Source of the DNA: JBBQED01 sp038320345
Lineage (GTDB): Bacteria > Bacteroidota > Bacteroidia > AKYH767-A > OLB10
Reading direction: 5' to 3'
Assembly (NCBI GenBank): GCA_038320345.1
Contig: JBBQED010000029.1
Coordinates: 1-34,379 of the forward strand
Length of the DNA stretch: 34,379 bases
Part shown: in pieces, positions 7,289 through 16,900 of the stretch
Numbering within the stretch: the stretch's first letter is position 1
Layout: each line of letters begins with the position of its first letter
Position numbers and translations under genes: made by a program
The notes under the pieces: model-generated
The model's database searches: none
What the model was told of the DNA's origin: nothing
The model's input: the letters and a program-made list of their open reading frames with translations, nothing else

Positions 7289-8716
7289 TTACCAACCTAA
7301 GATATTGATTCCTATATTGAAGGGGTGTAATTCAGGACCTTTGCTGTTTTTGAAAAGGGAGGTCAGGGCATAAGATGCATAAACAGTATATAAACGATAT
7401 CCAAAGCGAAGTGTGAGGTCAGTTCTAAGGGGTTCAGTACTGAATTCATCCTGACGTTTTGATTTTTTCTTACCATCATCGTTAGATACCAGTTTCAAGT
7501 GCGAATTATATTTATAAGAAAATAAGATTCCTGTTGCAATATGAAATGATTTCTTTAAGCGCTGATCAGTATTAAACTGAATCAATAAGGGAACCGTAAC
7601 ATAATTTACAGCAAGTTTATTTTTTTCGTAGCTGACTTTATTCCCTTGCTTATCATAATCAAATCCAGCAACTACTTTGTTGGTGTCCGATATTAATGTT
7701 TTAGAAGAAGTAAATCGATAATTCTGTAGGGTAAGACCTAAGCCGGTTGTGAAAAGTATATTTCGGCGATAGATTTTAAAGTCATGATAAAAGAAATTGA
7801 GATTTACATTTAACGATTTGCCGCTGTTTAACTCCAGAAAATCATAACCATTGGGAAGGTCAGTACTAAATTTATTTCCTACGAGAAGTTGATTGAATCC
7901 CAGATCAATTCCTCCCCAATGAGAACGTGCTTTAGCAGGCTTGTGCAAGAGTGAATCAGCAACAGAGTAGTCTCCACCATAATTTGCAGATCCCCCTACA
8001 ATTACTGTAGTGTTGTTGTTATGATCTGCAGCATTGTCGTCGTTGCCTTTTGTATCAGCAGTTTCTACCGGGTATGGTCCGTATTTACCAATTCCACTGA
8101 TATGCGTACCGATTTTAGGTGGTTCTGTTTTATAATAGAAGGCACCTGTTCCACTGATGTTCAGTTGTAAATCGTTTGTTACATCGGCATAACATTTCCC
8201 AACACCGCTAATATTGGCTTCGCATTTTCCAAGAGTAAGTTCTCTAGCATATAATTTTCCGGTCCCACTAATATTCAGTTGCATTTCATCAGCGGTTCCA
8301 CTTAAATTTAATTTACCTGAACCACTAATGCCACATTGAATTCGTCCTGCAATTACATTCATGGTCATTGTGCCAATTCCACTGATGTCTAAGCGAAGAT
8401 TGGATGAGCGGATCGTACTGTCAGCAGTAATAGTTCCATTTCCGCTGATTTCTGCTGCATTTAGTTCGGGGATTGTCACATCTAAAACAGATTTCATTCC
8501 CTTGATGATAAGCGTACCATTTTCACTACTCAATTTCACCTCATCCGGATTGCCTTCAATAATTTTTATGGCTTGAGGTCCAATATGTATATTTACTTTT
8601 GAACTGTTCCGGATAGATACTTTGCTAAATGGAGCGAGAGTGTTATCTCCGTTTTGTGCTGATGCTGAAGTTGCCATAATCAGGAGAACTCCAAGCAGAT
8701 TTTTTATGTTTTTCAT
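7289..8716 (-). CDS. Head-GIN domain (DUF2807) protein fused to an outer-membrane beta-barrel
   Basis: 475 residues. A signal peptide (MKNIKNLLGVLLIMATSASAQ) is followed by a head-GIN/DUF2807 domain (about 27-215) and a membrane beta-barrel-like C-terminal half (about 265-475) rich in alternating aromatic strands and ending GINILGW, with a terminal aromatic as in outer-membrane proteins. The GIN part carries seven ISGxG turns (ISGNG, ISGIG, ISGSG, ISGTG, ISGVG, ISGTG, ISGIG), as expected of a regular beta-solenoid. Head-GIN proteins are usually short lipoproteins or secreted proteins of unknown function, so the fusion suggests the solenoid is presented by a barrel in the outer membrane. It follows the anti-sigma gene on the same strand, but a terminator at 8829-8859 separates them. 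Whether it is a target of that sigma factor is inference. Confidence 0.85.
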   Translation of the reverse strand: MKNIKNLLGVLLIMATSASAQNGDNTLAPFSKVSIRNSSKVNIHIGPQAIKIIEGNPDEVKLSSENGTLIIKGMKSVLDVTIPELNAAEISGNGTITADSTIRSSNLRLDISGIGTMTMNVIAGRIQCGISGSGKLNLSGTADEMQLNISGTGKLYARELTLGKCEANISGVGKCYADVTNDLQLNISGTGAFYYKTEPPKIGTHISGIGKYGPYPVETADTKGNDDNAADHNNNTTVIVGGSANYGGDYSVADSLLHKPAKARSHWGGIDLGFNQLLVGNKFSTDLPNGYDFLELNSGKSLNVNLNFFYHDFKIYRRNILFTTGLGLTLQNYRFTSSKTLISDTNKVVAGFDYDKQGNKVSYEKNKLAVNYVTVPLLIQFNTDQRLKKSFHIATGILFSYKYNSHLKLVSNDDGKKKSKRQDEFSTEPLRTDLTLRFGYRLYTVYASYALTSLFKNSKGPELHPFNIGINILGW

Positions 8717-8828
8717 ATTCTTTATGTGCTAATCTATGAGTAAGACTAACAGTCATGCCTATATGTTACAGGTTGGTTAATTTTTTTCAGATGTTGATTT
8801 CAGTGAGAAGTGATTCAACTATAAATGG

Positions 8829-8859
8829 AAAAAACACAAAGACATTTTCTTTGTGTTTT
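8829..8859 (-). terminator. Terminator of the sigma/anti-sigma operon
   Basis: AAAACACAAAGA (8831-8842) and TCTTTGTGTTTT (8848-8859) form a perfect 12-bp stem with a 5-base loop. On the minus strand the 3' arm runs into six T residues. It begins 20 bases after the anti-sigma stop at 8880. Confidence 0.85.
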
Positions 8860-8879
8860 CCTGTGATCAAATGCTGAGA

Positions 8880-10100
8880 TCAGAATGCGGTACTGCGTGT
8901 CCATTTACTTTTTCCAATGGCGAATTCATAAGCCGCTAGTTTGCCATCATTGGGATCGAATGCAGTTTTAACTTTAATACGATCATCAGAAACTTTTGTG
9001 ATGGTCCATGCCGCGAATTTAATGAGGCGACTTCCGGCAGGTAATTTAGGAGTCTCTCCATTTGCGGCTAACAAATCTTCGCCTGTTGTGTGGTTGACCT
9101 TATTTGCTGCTTTCTCTTTAAGTTCATTCATGAGCGTTGCAGGTTGCATATTCGCTAGATTATTTTCTGGCTTCGTTACTATCGGATCATTTATACTATG
9201 TATCAAACGTCGTTCAGCAAAAACAAAAGGTTCAGATTCATCGAGCATTGGAGTAATGCGAGGAACGATTAAATCCAATTGCTGAGGGGTTGCTGTATTT
9301 TGCAAAGCGAGTTTGTTTTCAAGAGGAAGATGGTTTACAGGAGCTGATTTTATCTTTTCCGTTGGAAGAATCTGATTTTTGACTACTGGTGAAACCTGAT
9401 TCGCTAACTTCTGCGTTGTTGATGGATATTGTTTTTCTGAGGCAGGTACAACCGATTTATTATTTGGTAGTACTGGAGTTGGATCAACCTGATTCGCAAT
9501 TTGTTTTTCAGCAACTGGAGCAAATGATTCCGGAAGAATAGAATCGATTTGTGTAGTGGAATCTTTGGTGATTTCAGCTGTTTCAGTTGAAACCTTTGGG
9601 TGCATACTATTGATCACAAACCAAGCACCGATAAGTAAAATTAAACTTGCAGCAACAGCGTAGTACCAGCGGTTCTCTACAGAAGCTCCAATAACAGGTT
9701 TACGCAACTTGGATTTATTCGGAAACTGAATCGAAGCATTGGCTTCTATTTTAGTTTTTGCATATAAAGCCCTATCTTTTTGATACTCCGGGGAGGCTTC
9801 TAAAAATGACAACAATGCAGCACGTTGTTGAAGATTCAAATCACCTTCCATCTCAGCAATCAGCCAATCTTGAATGGTGGTTGCATCAGGAAGATTATTT
9901 TTCTTTAATGAAATTTTATCAGGAAACAGATCGGTAGGATCTGCAGCAGGAAGCATCATCATTTCAAAACTTTCAAATTCTTCTTTGAGTTCCGGATGTT
10001 GTTCCAAAAACAAAAATAATTCTGCCGAATTTTCAGCACTGAGTGTTCCCTCGTGATAATCGAGAAACCAACTTTCGTAATTTGAAGTATTGATGTTCAT
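8880..10100 (-). CDS. Transmembrane anti-sigma-factor-like protein
   Basis: 406 residues with one central membrane segment at about 146-166 (VAASLILLIGAWFVI), a cytoplasmic N-terminus and a long, low-complexity periplasmic C-terminal part. The N-terminus holds two related helical units: NYESWFLDYHEGTLSAENSA (from about 6) and TIQDWLIAEMEGDLNLQQRA (from about 75), each with W, then EG[TD]L, then a FLExxPE segment. This W..EG.L..... FLE layout is what I would expect of anti-sigma domains in Bacteroidota, but the zinc-binding HxxxCxxC is missing in both units. It starts 12 bases after the ECF sigma gene stop, the usual sigma/anti-sigma order. The likely role is to hold the sigma factor at the inner membrane until an envelope signal arrives. 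The signal and any releasing protease are unknown. Confidence 0.75.
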   Translation of the reverse strand: MNINTSNYESWFLDYHEGTLSAENSAELFLFLEQHPELKEEFESFEMMMLPAADPTDLFPDKISLKKNNLPDATTIQDWLIAEMEGDLNLQQRAALLSFLEASPEYQKDRALYAKTKIEANASIQFPNKSKLRKPVIGASVENRWYYAVAASLILLIGAWFVINSMHPKVSTETAEITKDSTTQIDSILPESFAPVAEKQIANQVDPTPVLPNNKSVVPASEKQYPSTTQKLANQVSPVVKNQILPTEKIKSAPVNHLPLENKLALQNTATPQQLDLIVPRITPMLDESEPFVFAERRLIHSINDPIVTKPENNLANMQPATLMNELKEKAANKVNHTTGEDLLAANGETPKLPAGSRLIKFAAWTITKVSDDRIKVKTAFDPNDGKLAAYEFAIGKSKWTRSTAF

Positions 10101-10112
10101 TTTTTAATCCTC

Positions 10113-10598
10113 CTAGATTACATTTTCAATTTTGCCAATGTATTCCTTAAGAGCTAAGCGGGCACGATAAATATATACTTTAACTTGTGATTCATTTAGT
10201 CGGGTAATCTCTCCGATTTCCTCATAACTATATCCTTCGTAATCGCGCAACATAATCACACTGCGTTGAATTTCTGGTAAACGATCGAGTGCTTCTCTTA
10301 ATATTTCCTTCAGTCCAGAGTATTGTTTAGAATGACTGTACTGGCTTTGCGCAACTTCATCCCAACTACCTTGCTTCTTTCCTCTGCGGATTTTATCCAG
10401 CATCGTATGGTAAGCAGTCGTGAAGAGATAGGATTTCGATTTCTCATGACTGATATTGCTAACATTGATCCACATCTTTTCAAATGAATCTTGTACAATA
10501 TCTCTTGCCTGTTCCGAATCCCGGATATTATGTAGCACAAACCGGTACACGCCGTCGGCATGCAATTCTACACATTCATTATACTGTTCAGGACTCAC
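10113..10598 (-). CDS. ECF-family RNA polymerase sigma factor
   Basis: 161 residues, a normal length for an extracytoplasmic-function sigma factor. Region 2 (about 10-75) shows VYRFVLHNIRDSEQARDIVQ and the DSFEKMW motif that contacts core polymerase and the -10 element. Region 4 (about 100-155) has LDRLPEIQRSVIMLRDYEGY, SYEEIGEI and the recognition helix NESQVKVYIYRARLALKEYI. The start is GTG (VSPEQYNECV): an in-frame TAA lies within a few codons upstream, and later starts would cut region 2. It is co-transcribed with the anti-sigma-like gene. Its regulon cannot be read from this window; autoregulation is common in this family but no repeated promoter motif was recognised. Confidence 0.93.
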   Translation of the reverse strand: MSPEQYNECVELHADGVYRFVLHNIRDSEQARDIVQDSFEKMWINVSNISHEKSKSYLFTTAYHTMLDKIRRGKKQGSWDEVAQSQYSHSKQYSGLKEILREALDRLPEIQRSVIMLRDYEGYSYEEIGEITRLNESQVKVYIYRARLALKEYIGKIENVI

Positions 10599-10775
10599 GT
10601 AAAGTTAAATTCAGGAGGTGCGTTTGAGAATAAGACCGATTCAACTCCGAAAAGTTACTGGAAACACAATAAATCAATCAAATTATTGATTATCAATAGC
10701 ATAATCTAACAATTTATACCCTATTACTATTTTTCCCGAATTTTTTAGCTGAAAAGTTCCAGTAAATTGCCCTGG

Positions 10776-11174
10776 TTAAACTTCTTGGTTGAGGGTCATT
10801 TTAAGGAATTCGGTAGAAGGCAAGGTGATCTTTATGGTTTTACCAATGGTAGTCATACAATGCTGATGGAATAACCCCTCGGCTTCACGGAGAGCACTAT
10901 GAATAGCATGTACATAGTGATCGGGATGATCTGCAGCCGTATTTTTGGCTGTTGCAGTGATATCCGTTTTTAGCACTTCAGTGAATGATTGTTGAACGGG
11001 ATTCATGAGATAAAATCTACCCGTACATTTTATGACGGTTGTTTCCTCTAGCTTTTCAACATTGCAATGGATCTGATCTTCCTGCAAATGATCAAGGGTA
11101 TCCGTAAAATCTGTCATTCCGGGATAGGTGGCACATTCAATGGTGCAATCAAAGTACTCGGTAGATATATTCAT
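10776..11174 (-). CDS. Hypothetical protein, 132 aa
   Basis: A soluble protein of unknown function with four Cys and several His (DCTIECATYPG at the N-terminus, VIKCTGRF in the middle, LFHQHCMTTIG near the end) and no signal peptide or membrane segment. I do not recognise the family. The frame can be extended to a TTG at 11213, but the ATG at 11174 is preferred: a well-spaced promoter (TTG-N19-TACCTTAG, 11221-11192) lies inside the extension, which would put the transcript start just ahead of the ATG. It lies between the sigma operon and the FadL-like gene on the same strand, but terminator 11250-11276 and its own promoter suggest it is a separate unit. Confidence 0.72.
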   Translation of the reverse strand: MNISTEYFDCTIECATYPGMTDFTDTLDHLQEDQIHCNVEKLEETTVIKCTGRFYLMNPVQQSFTEVLKTDITATAKNTAADHPDHYVHAIHSALREAEGLFHQHCMTTIGKTIKITLPSTEFLKMTLNQEV

Positions 11175-11191
11175 GGGGGCTAATTTTACCG

Positions 11192-11221
11192 CTAAGGTAC
11201 TTTTTCTCTTCAAAAAATCAA
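11192..11221 (-). promoter_or_regulatory. Candidate promoter TTG-N19-TACCTTAG
   Basis: On the minus strand a TTG (11221-11219) is followed after exactly 19 bases by TACCTTAG (11199-11192), which matches the Bacteroidota consensus TAnnTTTG in all but one base. The predicted transcript start lies only about 10 bases ahead of the ATG at 11174, a typical short leader. Confidence 0.6.
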
Positions 11222-11249
11222 GAACCTTCTCCTTTTTCTTCTTCGATTC

Positions 11250-11276
11250 AAAAAAAAAGCCACCTAGTAGGCAGCC
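11250..11276 (-). terminator. Terminator of the FadL-type porin gene
   Basis: On the minus strand GCTGCCT (11275-11269), a 3-base loop and AGGTGGC (11265-11259) pair over 7 bp including two G-U pairs, followed by nine T residues (11258-11250). It lies about 85 bases past the stop at 11361. Confidence 0.75.
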
Positions 11277-11360
11277 TTTTCTTATAATGTGAGTTGTAAA
11301 TTTTTAAATTTTCTTGTTCACTTTTAGGGGAACGAAAATTATTTTTTATTTAATGTTTTA

Positions 11361-12662
11361 TCAGAACTGAAGGTTCAATCCAATGGCAAACACATCAGCT
11401 TTGTTACTTACTTTAACGGGCACTACCATTGGTTGCATTAATGCAGCATTGATCGTTTGATCTTTGTAGAAAATATGCATGTATGCTAAGGTCATGCTGA
11501 GTGCATTCGTTATTTTATAACTGCCCCCAATATTTACATTGACGTTATCATCTGGTATTGTTTCATAAGCTCCAGTTTTAGTATAGTATCCTTCTTTGTT
11601 AGCATACATAAAATCCGTGTAAGCTCCTCCAATACTCAACATCATTTTTGGTGAAGTCTGAATAGTAGTAGCTAACGCATATGTTGCAGCATCTCCTGCC
11701 ATCTCCGACCAACTGCTTTCATTAGTAGCCATTGTTGAATTATCCCAGTTTGCATTTTTCTGGAAATAGTAATTGAGGTCGCCATAAATTTTTATAGAGT
11801 TCCCAGCAGCATAAGCACCACCAAATGCAAGTACAGCAGGTAAATCTCTACGACTTTTTGATCCGTCAACTGTTGCTCCGAAATCATCTTGCTTAGTTGT
11901 AGTTTTGAAATCCAGTTTCACTGCACTTTCATAACGAATGGTGAGATCAAGTCGAGGCGTTGCTTTCATCATCATGCTGATGACCCCTCCAAAACCTGTG
12001 GCATTATCTTCTGTATTTAATGCGTAAGGAGCATCAGGTAATCCAACAGGACTTTGTGTGAAGGTCATACCACCCTGCGTTTTATTTTTCGCATCTGTAA
12101 ATCTTCCTGCAGCAGCAACAGATACACGATCTGTAAGTGCATAGGATACTCCAATTGTTGAAGTGAGATACATCGAACTTGCTTTGATATGTTGATTTTC
12201 TGCCATTCCGTATGCGCCTTGTGCAGCACTCAGAACTTGCAGTCCAATCATATCGGTAGTGATAGATCCAGTTGGATAATTCAAAGTTGCACCACCGCCC
12301 GACATAAATATTCCGGTGAATATTGCCCAGTTTTCTTTATGATAACTAGCATATAAATTTGGGAGAAACGGATCAGCTCCATCTTGAGTAAAAGTTTGTT
12401 GGCCCATGCCAAATCCCATATCATAGGAATGAGTGGGTTTGCGAAAGAGCGACTGATTACCAATATTGATGGTGAATCCTTCTGATAATCGAACTAGACC
12501 TGCCGGATTGTAAACTACAATATCACCAGCATCGGTAGCAGCATTACGGGCTGGTGTCCGAACCCATTCAGCACTAACATTAGCTAGATTGTCGAGTTGA
12601 GCCATTGCTGTTGCTGAAATTAGCAGCGTGCAAAGTGTTGAAAGAAGCAGTATTTTTCTCAT
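11361..12662 (-). CDS. OmpP1/FadL/TodX-family outer-membrane transport protein
   Basis: 433 residues with a signal peptide (MRKILLLSTLCTLLISATAMAQ). The start of the mature protein includes ARNAATDAGDIVVYNPAGL, the hatch-domain region of the FadL family with its NPAGL motif. The remainder is beta-barrel-like, with alternating hydrophobic/aromatic strands (for example LDLTIRYESAVKLDF, SIKIYGDLNYYFQ, ALSMTLAYMHIFY), and the last residues AIGLNLQF end in a phenylalanine typical of barrels. FadL proteins take up long-chain fatty acids or other hydrophobic compounds through a lateral channel; the substrate here cannot be told. The next gene at 12791 is divergent, so the 128-base spacer should hold promoters for both, but I found no convincing -7/-33 pair. 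Confidence 0.92.
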   Translation of the reverse strand: MRKILLLSTLCTLLISATAMAQLDNLANVSAEWVRTPARNAATDAGDIVVYNPAGLVRLSEGFTINIGNQSLFRKPTHSYDMGFGMGQQTFTQDGADPFLPNLYASYHKENWAIFTGIFMSGGGATLNYPTGSITTDMIGLQVLSAAQGAYGMAENQHIKASSMYLTSTIGVSYALTDRVSVAAAGRFTDAKNKTQGGMTFTQSPVGLPDAPYALNTEDNATGFGGVISMMMKATPRLDLTIRYESAVKLDFKTTTKQDDFGATVDGSKSRRDLPAVLAFGGAYAAGNSIKIYGDLNYYFQKNANWDNSTMATNESSWSEMAGDAATYALATTIQTSPKMMLSIGGAYTDFMYANKEGYYTKTGAYETIPDDNVNVNIGGSYKITNALSMTLAYMHIFYKDQTINAALMQPMVVPVKVSNKADVFAIGLNLQF

Positions 12663-12790
12663 TATAATTCAATTGGTACGCTACTTTATACGGAAGTAAA
12701 ATGGTAGGGTTTCAAAAACTTGAATTTTGAAGAGAGCCATCTAAGCAGATTTATCATTTTTAATACTTAGGTTTATACAAATTATCTGAA

Positions 12791-13699
12791 ATGCCTTTTA
12801 ATAAGAATTATTCCAGACACCTGAAATTTTTGTTTGTGTTGTATTTTGTAGGGATGGTTAAGCCGATGTTCGCACAGCAACTTGAAAGCTGCAAAGTTTA
12901 TCAAATGGAAGGAAACGATTCAACAACTATTAAGCAAGTAGCTATGCGTGTTGTTACTCCATCGGGTAAGCTAAGCGCAGAATATTTTAATCAGTACAAA
13001 GAAAATTTGAGAGATAGTGCATTTTCTTATGCTGATTTTTATACCTACCGAGACACTTTGCTAATTCAAAAGACCAGAGCAGAAGAGAATGGGGATAGCC
13101 TCAAATGGATGTATTTTTATAATGTTGGGAGGTTTAAGATTCGTGAAGCATTTTACAAGTACACCTTTCATCCCATAGAAAATATTCCAATGAATGGAAG
13201 TAGTAATCCGCCGGAAAGTTTTGAAAAAGCGAGAAGCTGGAGATTGATTCAGGATAAGAATTATAAAGTAGATGCATCTGGAAAAATTCTGGAAAGTAGT
13301 AGTCAGTTTTATGAAAATCCCGATGTAGAAAAATTAGTTTATGAGTATGATACTTCCAATCGAATCAATACAATTCTTACTTATCAAAGCGGACGACTTC
13401 AGAATATTTCGAATTATCAATATCAAAAAAATAGTTATACTATTACATCAAAGGAAATCAAAAACGATAATGAAAAGGGGGTTGATACTTCAGGTTTTGT
13501 GGTCACCTGTCAACAGGATGATTTTAACCGATGTATTGCTGTAATGAAAATTTTTAAGGATACGGCAAACGGTAAGTACATGCAGTATTTTACTTATGGG
13601 GATAACCGACTTATCCGGGAGGAAAATATTTTTCAATTTACAAAGGATGGAAAAGAGGGTTTAGAAAAACTAACGCACTTATTGATTTATGAGTATTGA
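12791..13699 (+). CDS. Secreted hypothetical protein with YD-like strands, 302 aa
   Basis: An N-terminal signal segment (about residues 12-28, FLFVLYFVGMVKPMFAQ, with QQ after the likely cleavage site) is followed by a polar domain. The C-terminal half has repeated Y-x-Y-D and G-R/L-x-N motifs (VYEYDTSNRINTILTYQSG, then YQYQKNSY, FTYGDNRLIREENIF) reminiscent of the beta-strand repeats of RHS/YD-type or DUF4595-like secreted proteins. No sorting tail or lipobox is seen, so it is probably periplasmic. I do not recognise a specific family. It is transcribed away from the FadL-like gene and about 220 bases ahead of the giant T9SS gene; no terminator is seen after it. Confidence 0.82.
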   Translation: MPFNKNYSRHLKFLFVLYFVGMVKPMFAQQLESCKVYQMEGNDSTTIKQVAMRVVTPSGKLSAEYFNQYKENLRDSAFSYADFYTYRDTLLIQKTRAEENGDSLKWMYFYNVGRFKIREAFYKYTFHPIENIPMNGSSNPPESFEKARSWRLIQDKNYKVDASGKILESSSQFYENPDVEKLVYEYDTSNRINTILTYQSGRLQNISNYQYQKNSYTITSKEIKNDNEKGVDTSGFVVTCQQDDFNRCIAVMKIFKDTANGKYMQYFTYGDNRLIREENIFQFTKDGKEGLEKLTHLLIYEY

Positions 13700-13869
13700 C
13701 CCCTCACTTTTATGGCAAGGAAAATAATTGTTGAAATTCTGAAACTTTTGTCTTACATTAGACACTAACTAAGTTGAGAAGAACTATTATTTCCTTTCTC
13801 CTCACTTAAAACTCAAGGGTATTTCTCAACTAGAGTGCAAATAATTGACTTTAAACCGAACCTGAATCT

Positions 13870-13899
13870 CTGTAATTTATCTAAAAGACTGAATTACAG
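13870..13899 (+). other. Inverted repeat in the leader of the giant T9SS gene
   Basis: CTGTAATT (13870-13877) and AATTACAG (13892-13899) are perfect 8-base inverted arms with a 14-base loop, ending 19 bases before the preferred ATG at 13919. It could be a leader stem or an operator; nothing further supports either. Confidence 0.3.
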
Positions 13900-13918
13900 T
13901 AAAATAACTATTTTCAAA

Positions 13919-16900
13919 ATGAAAAATCCATACTTCAAGCAATTTCCATTTTTGTCCAGCTGTTTTGTCCTGCTGTTAACGATCAATCTGCTAAATCCTT
14001 GTACTTCTTTCGCTCAAACTCTAGTAGTACAAACTGAATCTTTTGAAAGCACCATTTTTCCCGCTCCCGGTTGGCAGCTAAAAAAAGGAAACGTTAACCC
14101 TGTAAATGGCGGTAATGGGATTGTGCAGCGCCAGTCGCCACCAATCATACCCAATTTCCCTGTTAATGTAGGCGTGCCTGCAGGAGGGGGGGCTAACATT
14201 ATGTCCTATAATTCAGGAACAGCAATTGCGCTCGACACTACTTATATTCTTACGAAGCCCTATGACTTTAGCAATAATTCGGGTGTAAATCCAACTCTTT
14301 CGTTTTATATGTTCCGTGATGGGTTTAATGCATCCTCGAATGACCGCATTGAAGTATTAATTAATACTACACCTACCATTGCTGGAGCAACGCTCTTATC
14401 AAACACGATCGGTACAACTTCTGTTTCCAGAAACAATACAAGCGTACCAGTAGCAGCGGCTAATACTTGGAATCAGTACACCTATTCATTAAATGCAGCA
14501 ACCTATACAGGAAAAAAATATTATTTTATTGTACGATGCATTCGTGGTACAAATGGTTCTGGTTTAGATATGTTTTTCGATTTGTTCGTTACTAATACAC
14601 ATCCATCTCCTACCAATGCTGCAGATGTTACTATGGAACTTGTTCAACAGAATATGGCAACGGTAGGAACAGGACATGCAAATCAATGGGTAGTTAGTAT
14701 GCGTTGTATCATCAACGGAACAAGTGGATGCGGGAATTTAAACATCCCATCTTCTGCTAAAAAATTAGATTCACTTTTGTTTAACTCCAACGGAACAACC
14801 AACGTCAACGATATTCAAAATGCTAAAATCTGGTACACGGGTGGAAGTAATATTTTTAGTACTGCTTATGTAAGTCCGTTCCCCTCGGCAGGGATTCCTG
14901 CCGGGACATCCTATCCTCGAACCAACTTCGGCTCTACTATTCCTGTCATAGCCACGAATATAGATTTTACAAGTCCTACTGCCGGACCTTGTTTTTATCT
15001 AGAATATGACACAACCTATTTCTGGTTAACTTACGATATTAAACCAACTGCAATAGCTGGTAATTTTATTGATGCGGATTTCCGTAGTGCTAATGTCGGA
15101 GGAACAGGTTGTCCTATTGCTGCTGGAGGTACAGGTGTTGGGATTAATCCAATCGTTTTTGTACTTCCCGGTTCAGCGCAAGTTGATCTTCCATATTGCG
15201 TACCTTCAATGATTTCAGGAACCTCACAAGGTGGATACGTAAATAATGATTATATATATTCTACTTTTATTGTTGGGGCAAATGGTTCTTTGATTAATAC
15301 AGGTGTTCAAACAGTATCTTTGCAAAGTCCTAACGCTCCCGGATATCCGAATAATCATTTTGTGAAGCATCCTCCAGATTATGAGCTGATGACAAATGTT
15401 CCCGGAAGAACGGTTTCCCTTGATCAAGGGGCGACTTATTCCATTACTGTTGGGGTAGGTACATGGTTTAGCAATAACGTAGTAGCCGCTTGGATAGATT
15501 ACGATAGAAGCGGAACTTTTGAACCGGGTGAAAAACTTGGAGAAACTAGTCTTGCAGCATTAGGAACTACAACTTGGACATTAACTGTTCCCGCTTCAGG
15601 TTACTTCGGCCCAACACGTATGCGGGTAAGAGAAGTATTTGCAAACTCAAATATTCAACCTTGTCAATCGTATACGTATGGAGAAACCGAAGATTATAAC
15701 ATCACGATTGCCCCGCCTTGCAATCCTGCATATAAATTATGGTTAGGGGTGAATGATGACTGGAATAGCCCATCGAACTGGTGTGGAGGTGTACCAACTG
15801 CAAATGATGATGCACAGCTTAATAAATCTTTGGTTAATCCTCAATATACCTATTACAATCCAGTTATTAAATCAGGAGTCAATGCTAATTGTAAAAATTT
15901 GGCGATTGCTGCAGGGGATACATTAACTATTAATGCTCCAACGCCGGGTTCATTTAGAATTAAAGGAAGTCTTTCAATCTATGGAGGTTTCCGCGTAATT
16001 AATTCTCTTAATTCGGAGATTAATGTTAGTAACGGAACACTCGTAAACAATATCATTACACCGTTTAAATCACAATCATCTGATGCTAGAACTCAAATTA
16101 TTTATACTGCTGCTGAATTAGCTGCTCAAGGTTTGCAATCCGGTGATAGAATTAGTGCACTGAAATTTAATATTACTAGCAAAGGGTCTACTGCTGCATA
16201 TAATAACTTTACCATTTCTTATGGATTAACTGCAATAAATGCATTTGCTTCTACAACTCCCTTAGTCACACCTACTACAGTTTATTCTGGGAATTTGATA
16301 ACTACGCTTGGTGTATTTTCTATTCCTTTAACTACTCCAATTGTGTGGGATGGAACGAACAATATTGTACTTCAATACTGTTTTAATAATGCCTCTTCCA
16401 TTGGAGCTAGCGATGATCGTTTGTTAATCACTCAAACTACAGGACGTAATTCAACCTTATTGTTGAGTACTTCAGTGGGTACGAATACAGGATGTTCACT
16501 TACGTTCCCGGGTGTAGGAGTTAGTTCTAACTTCTTCCCTACTTTGGCTACATTTAGACCGAATACAACATTTGTAATCAATAGAGTTTTTTCAAAGTAT
16601 ACAGTGAGAGTTCGTGGCAATTGGATAAACAATAATTATTTTCTTGCGGGAGGAAGTCGTGTTGTAATGGATAGCACCTTTACCCAACTAATTGGTGGAA
16701 CACAGCCTACTACTTTCCATGAATTGGAAATTAACAAGGCATCAGTTGCGAATTTTGTAAGATTATTTGAGGACATCACTGTAGAAGATACACTTGCATT
16801 ATATGGTGGGCAATTGATCATGAATCAGCGATCTATTAATATCAACAATTCAACTTCTCTTAAAGCTATCGATCGTACTAATGGCGCTCTCATTTGTGAA

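Noticed and set aside
8941..9285. Plus-strand frame of 114 codons inside the anti-sigma-like gene.
   Set aside because: Antisense to a gene with a recognisable domain layout and membrane helix; no known domain and no promoter.
13835..13918. Upstream GTG start for the giant T9SS protein.
   Set aside because: It would put 28 polar residues ahead of a well-formed signal peptide; the ATG at 13919 fits secretion.
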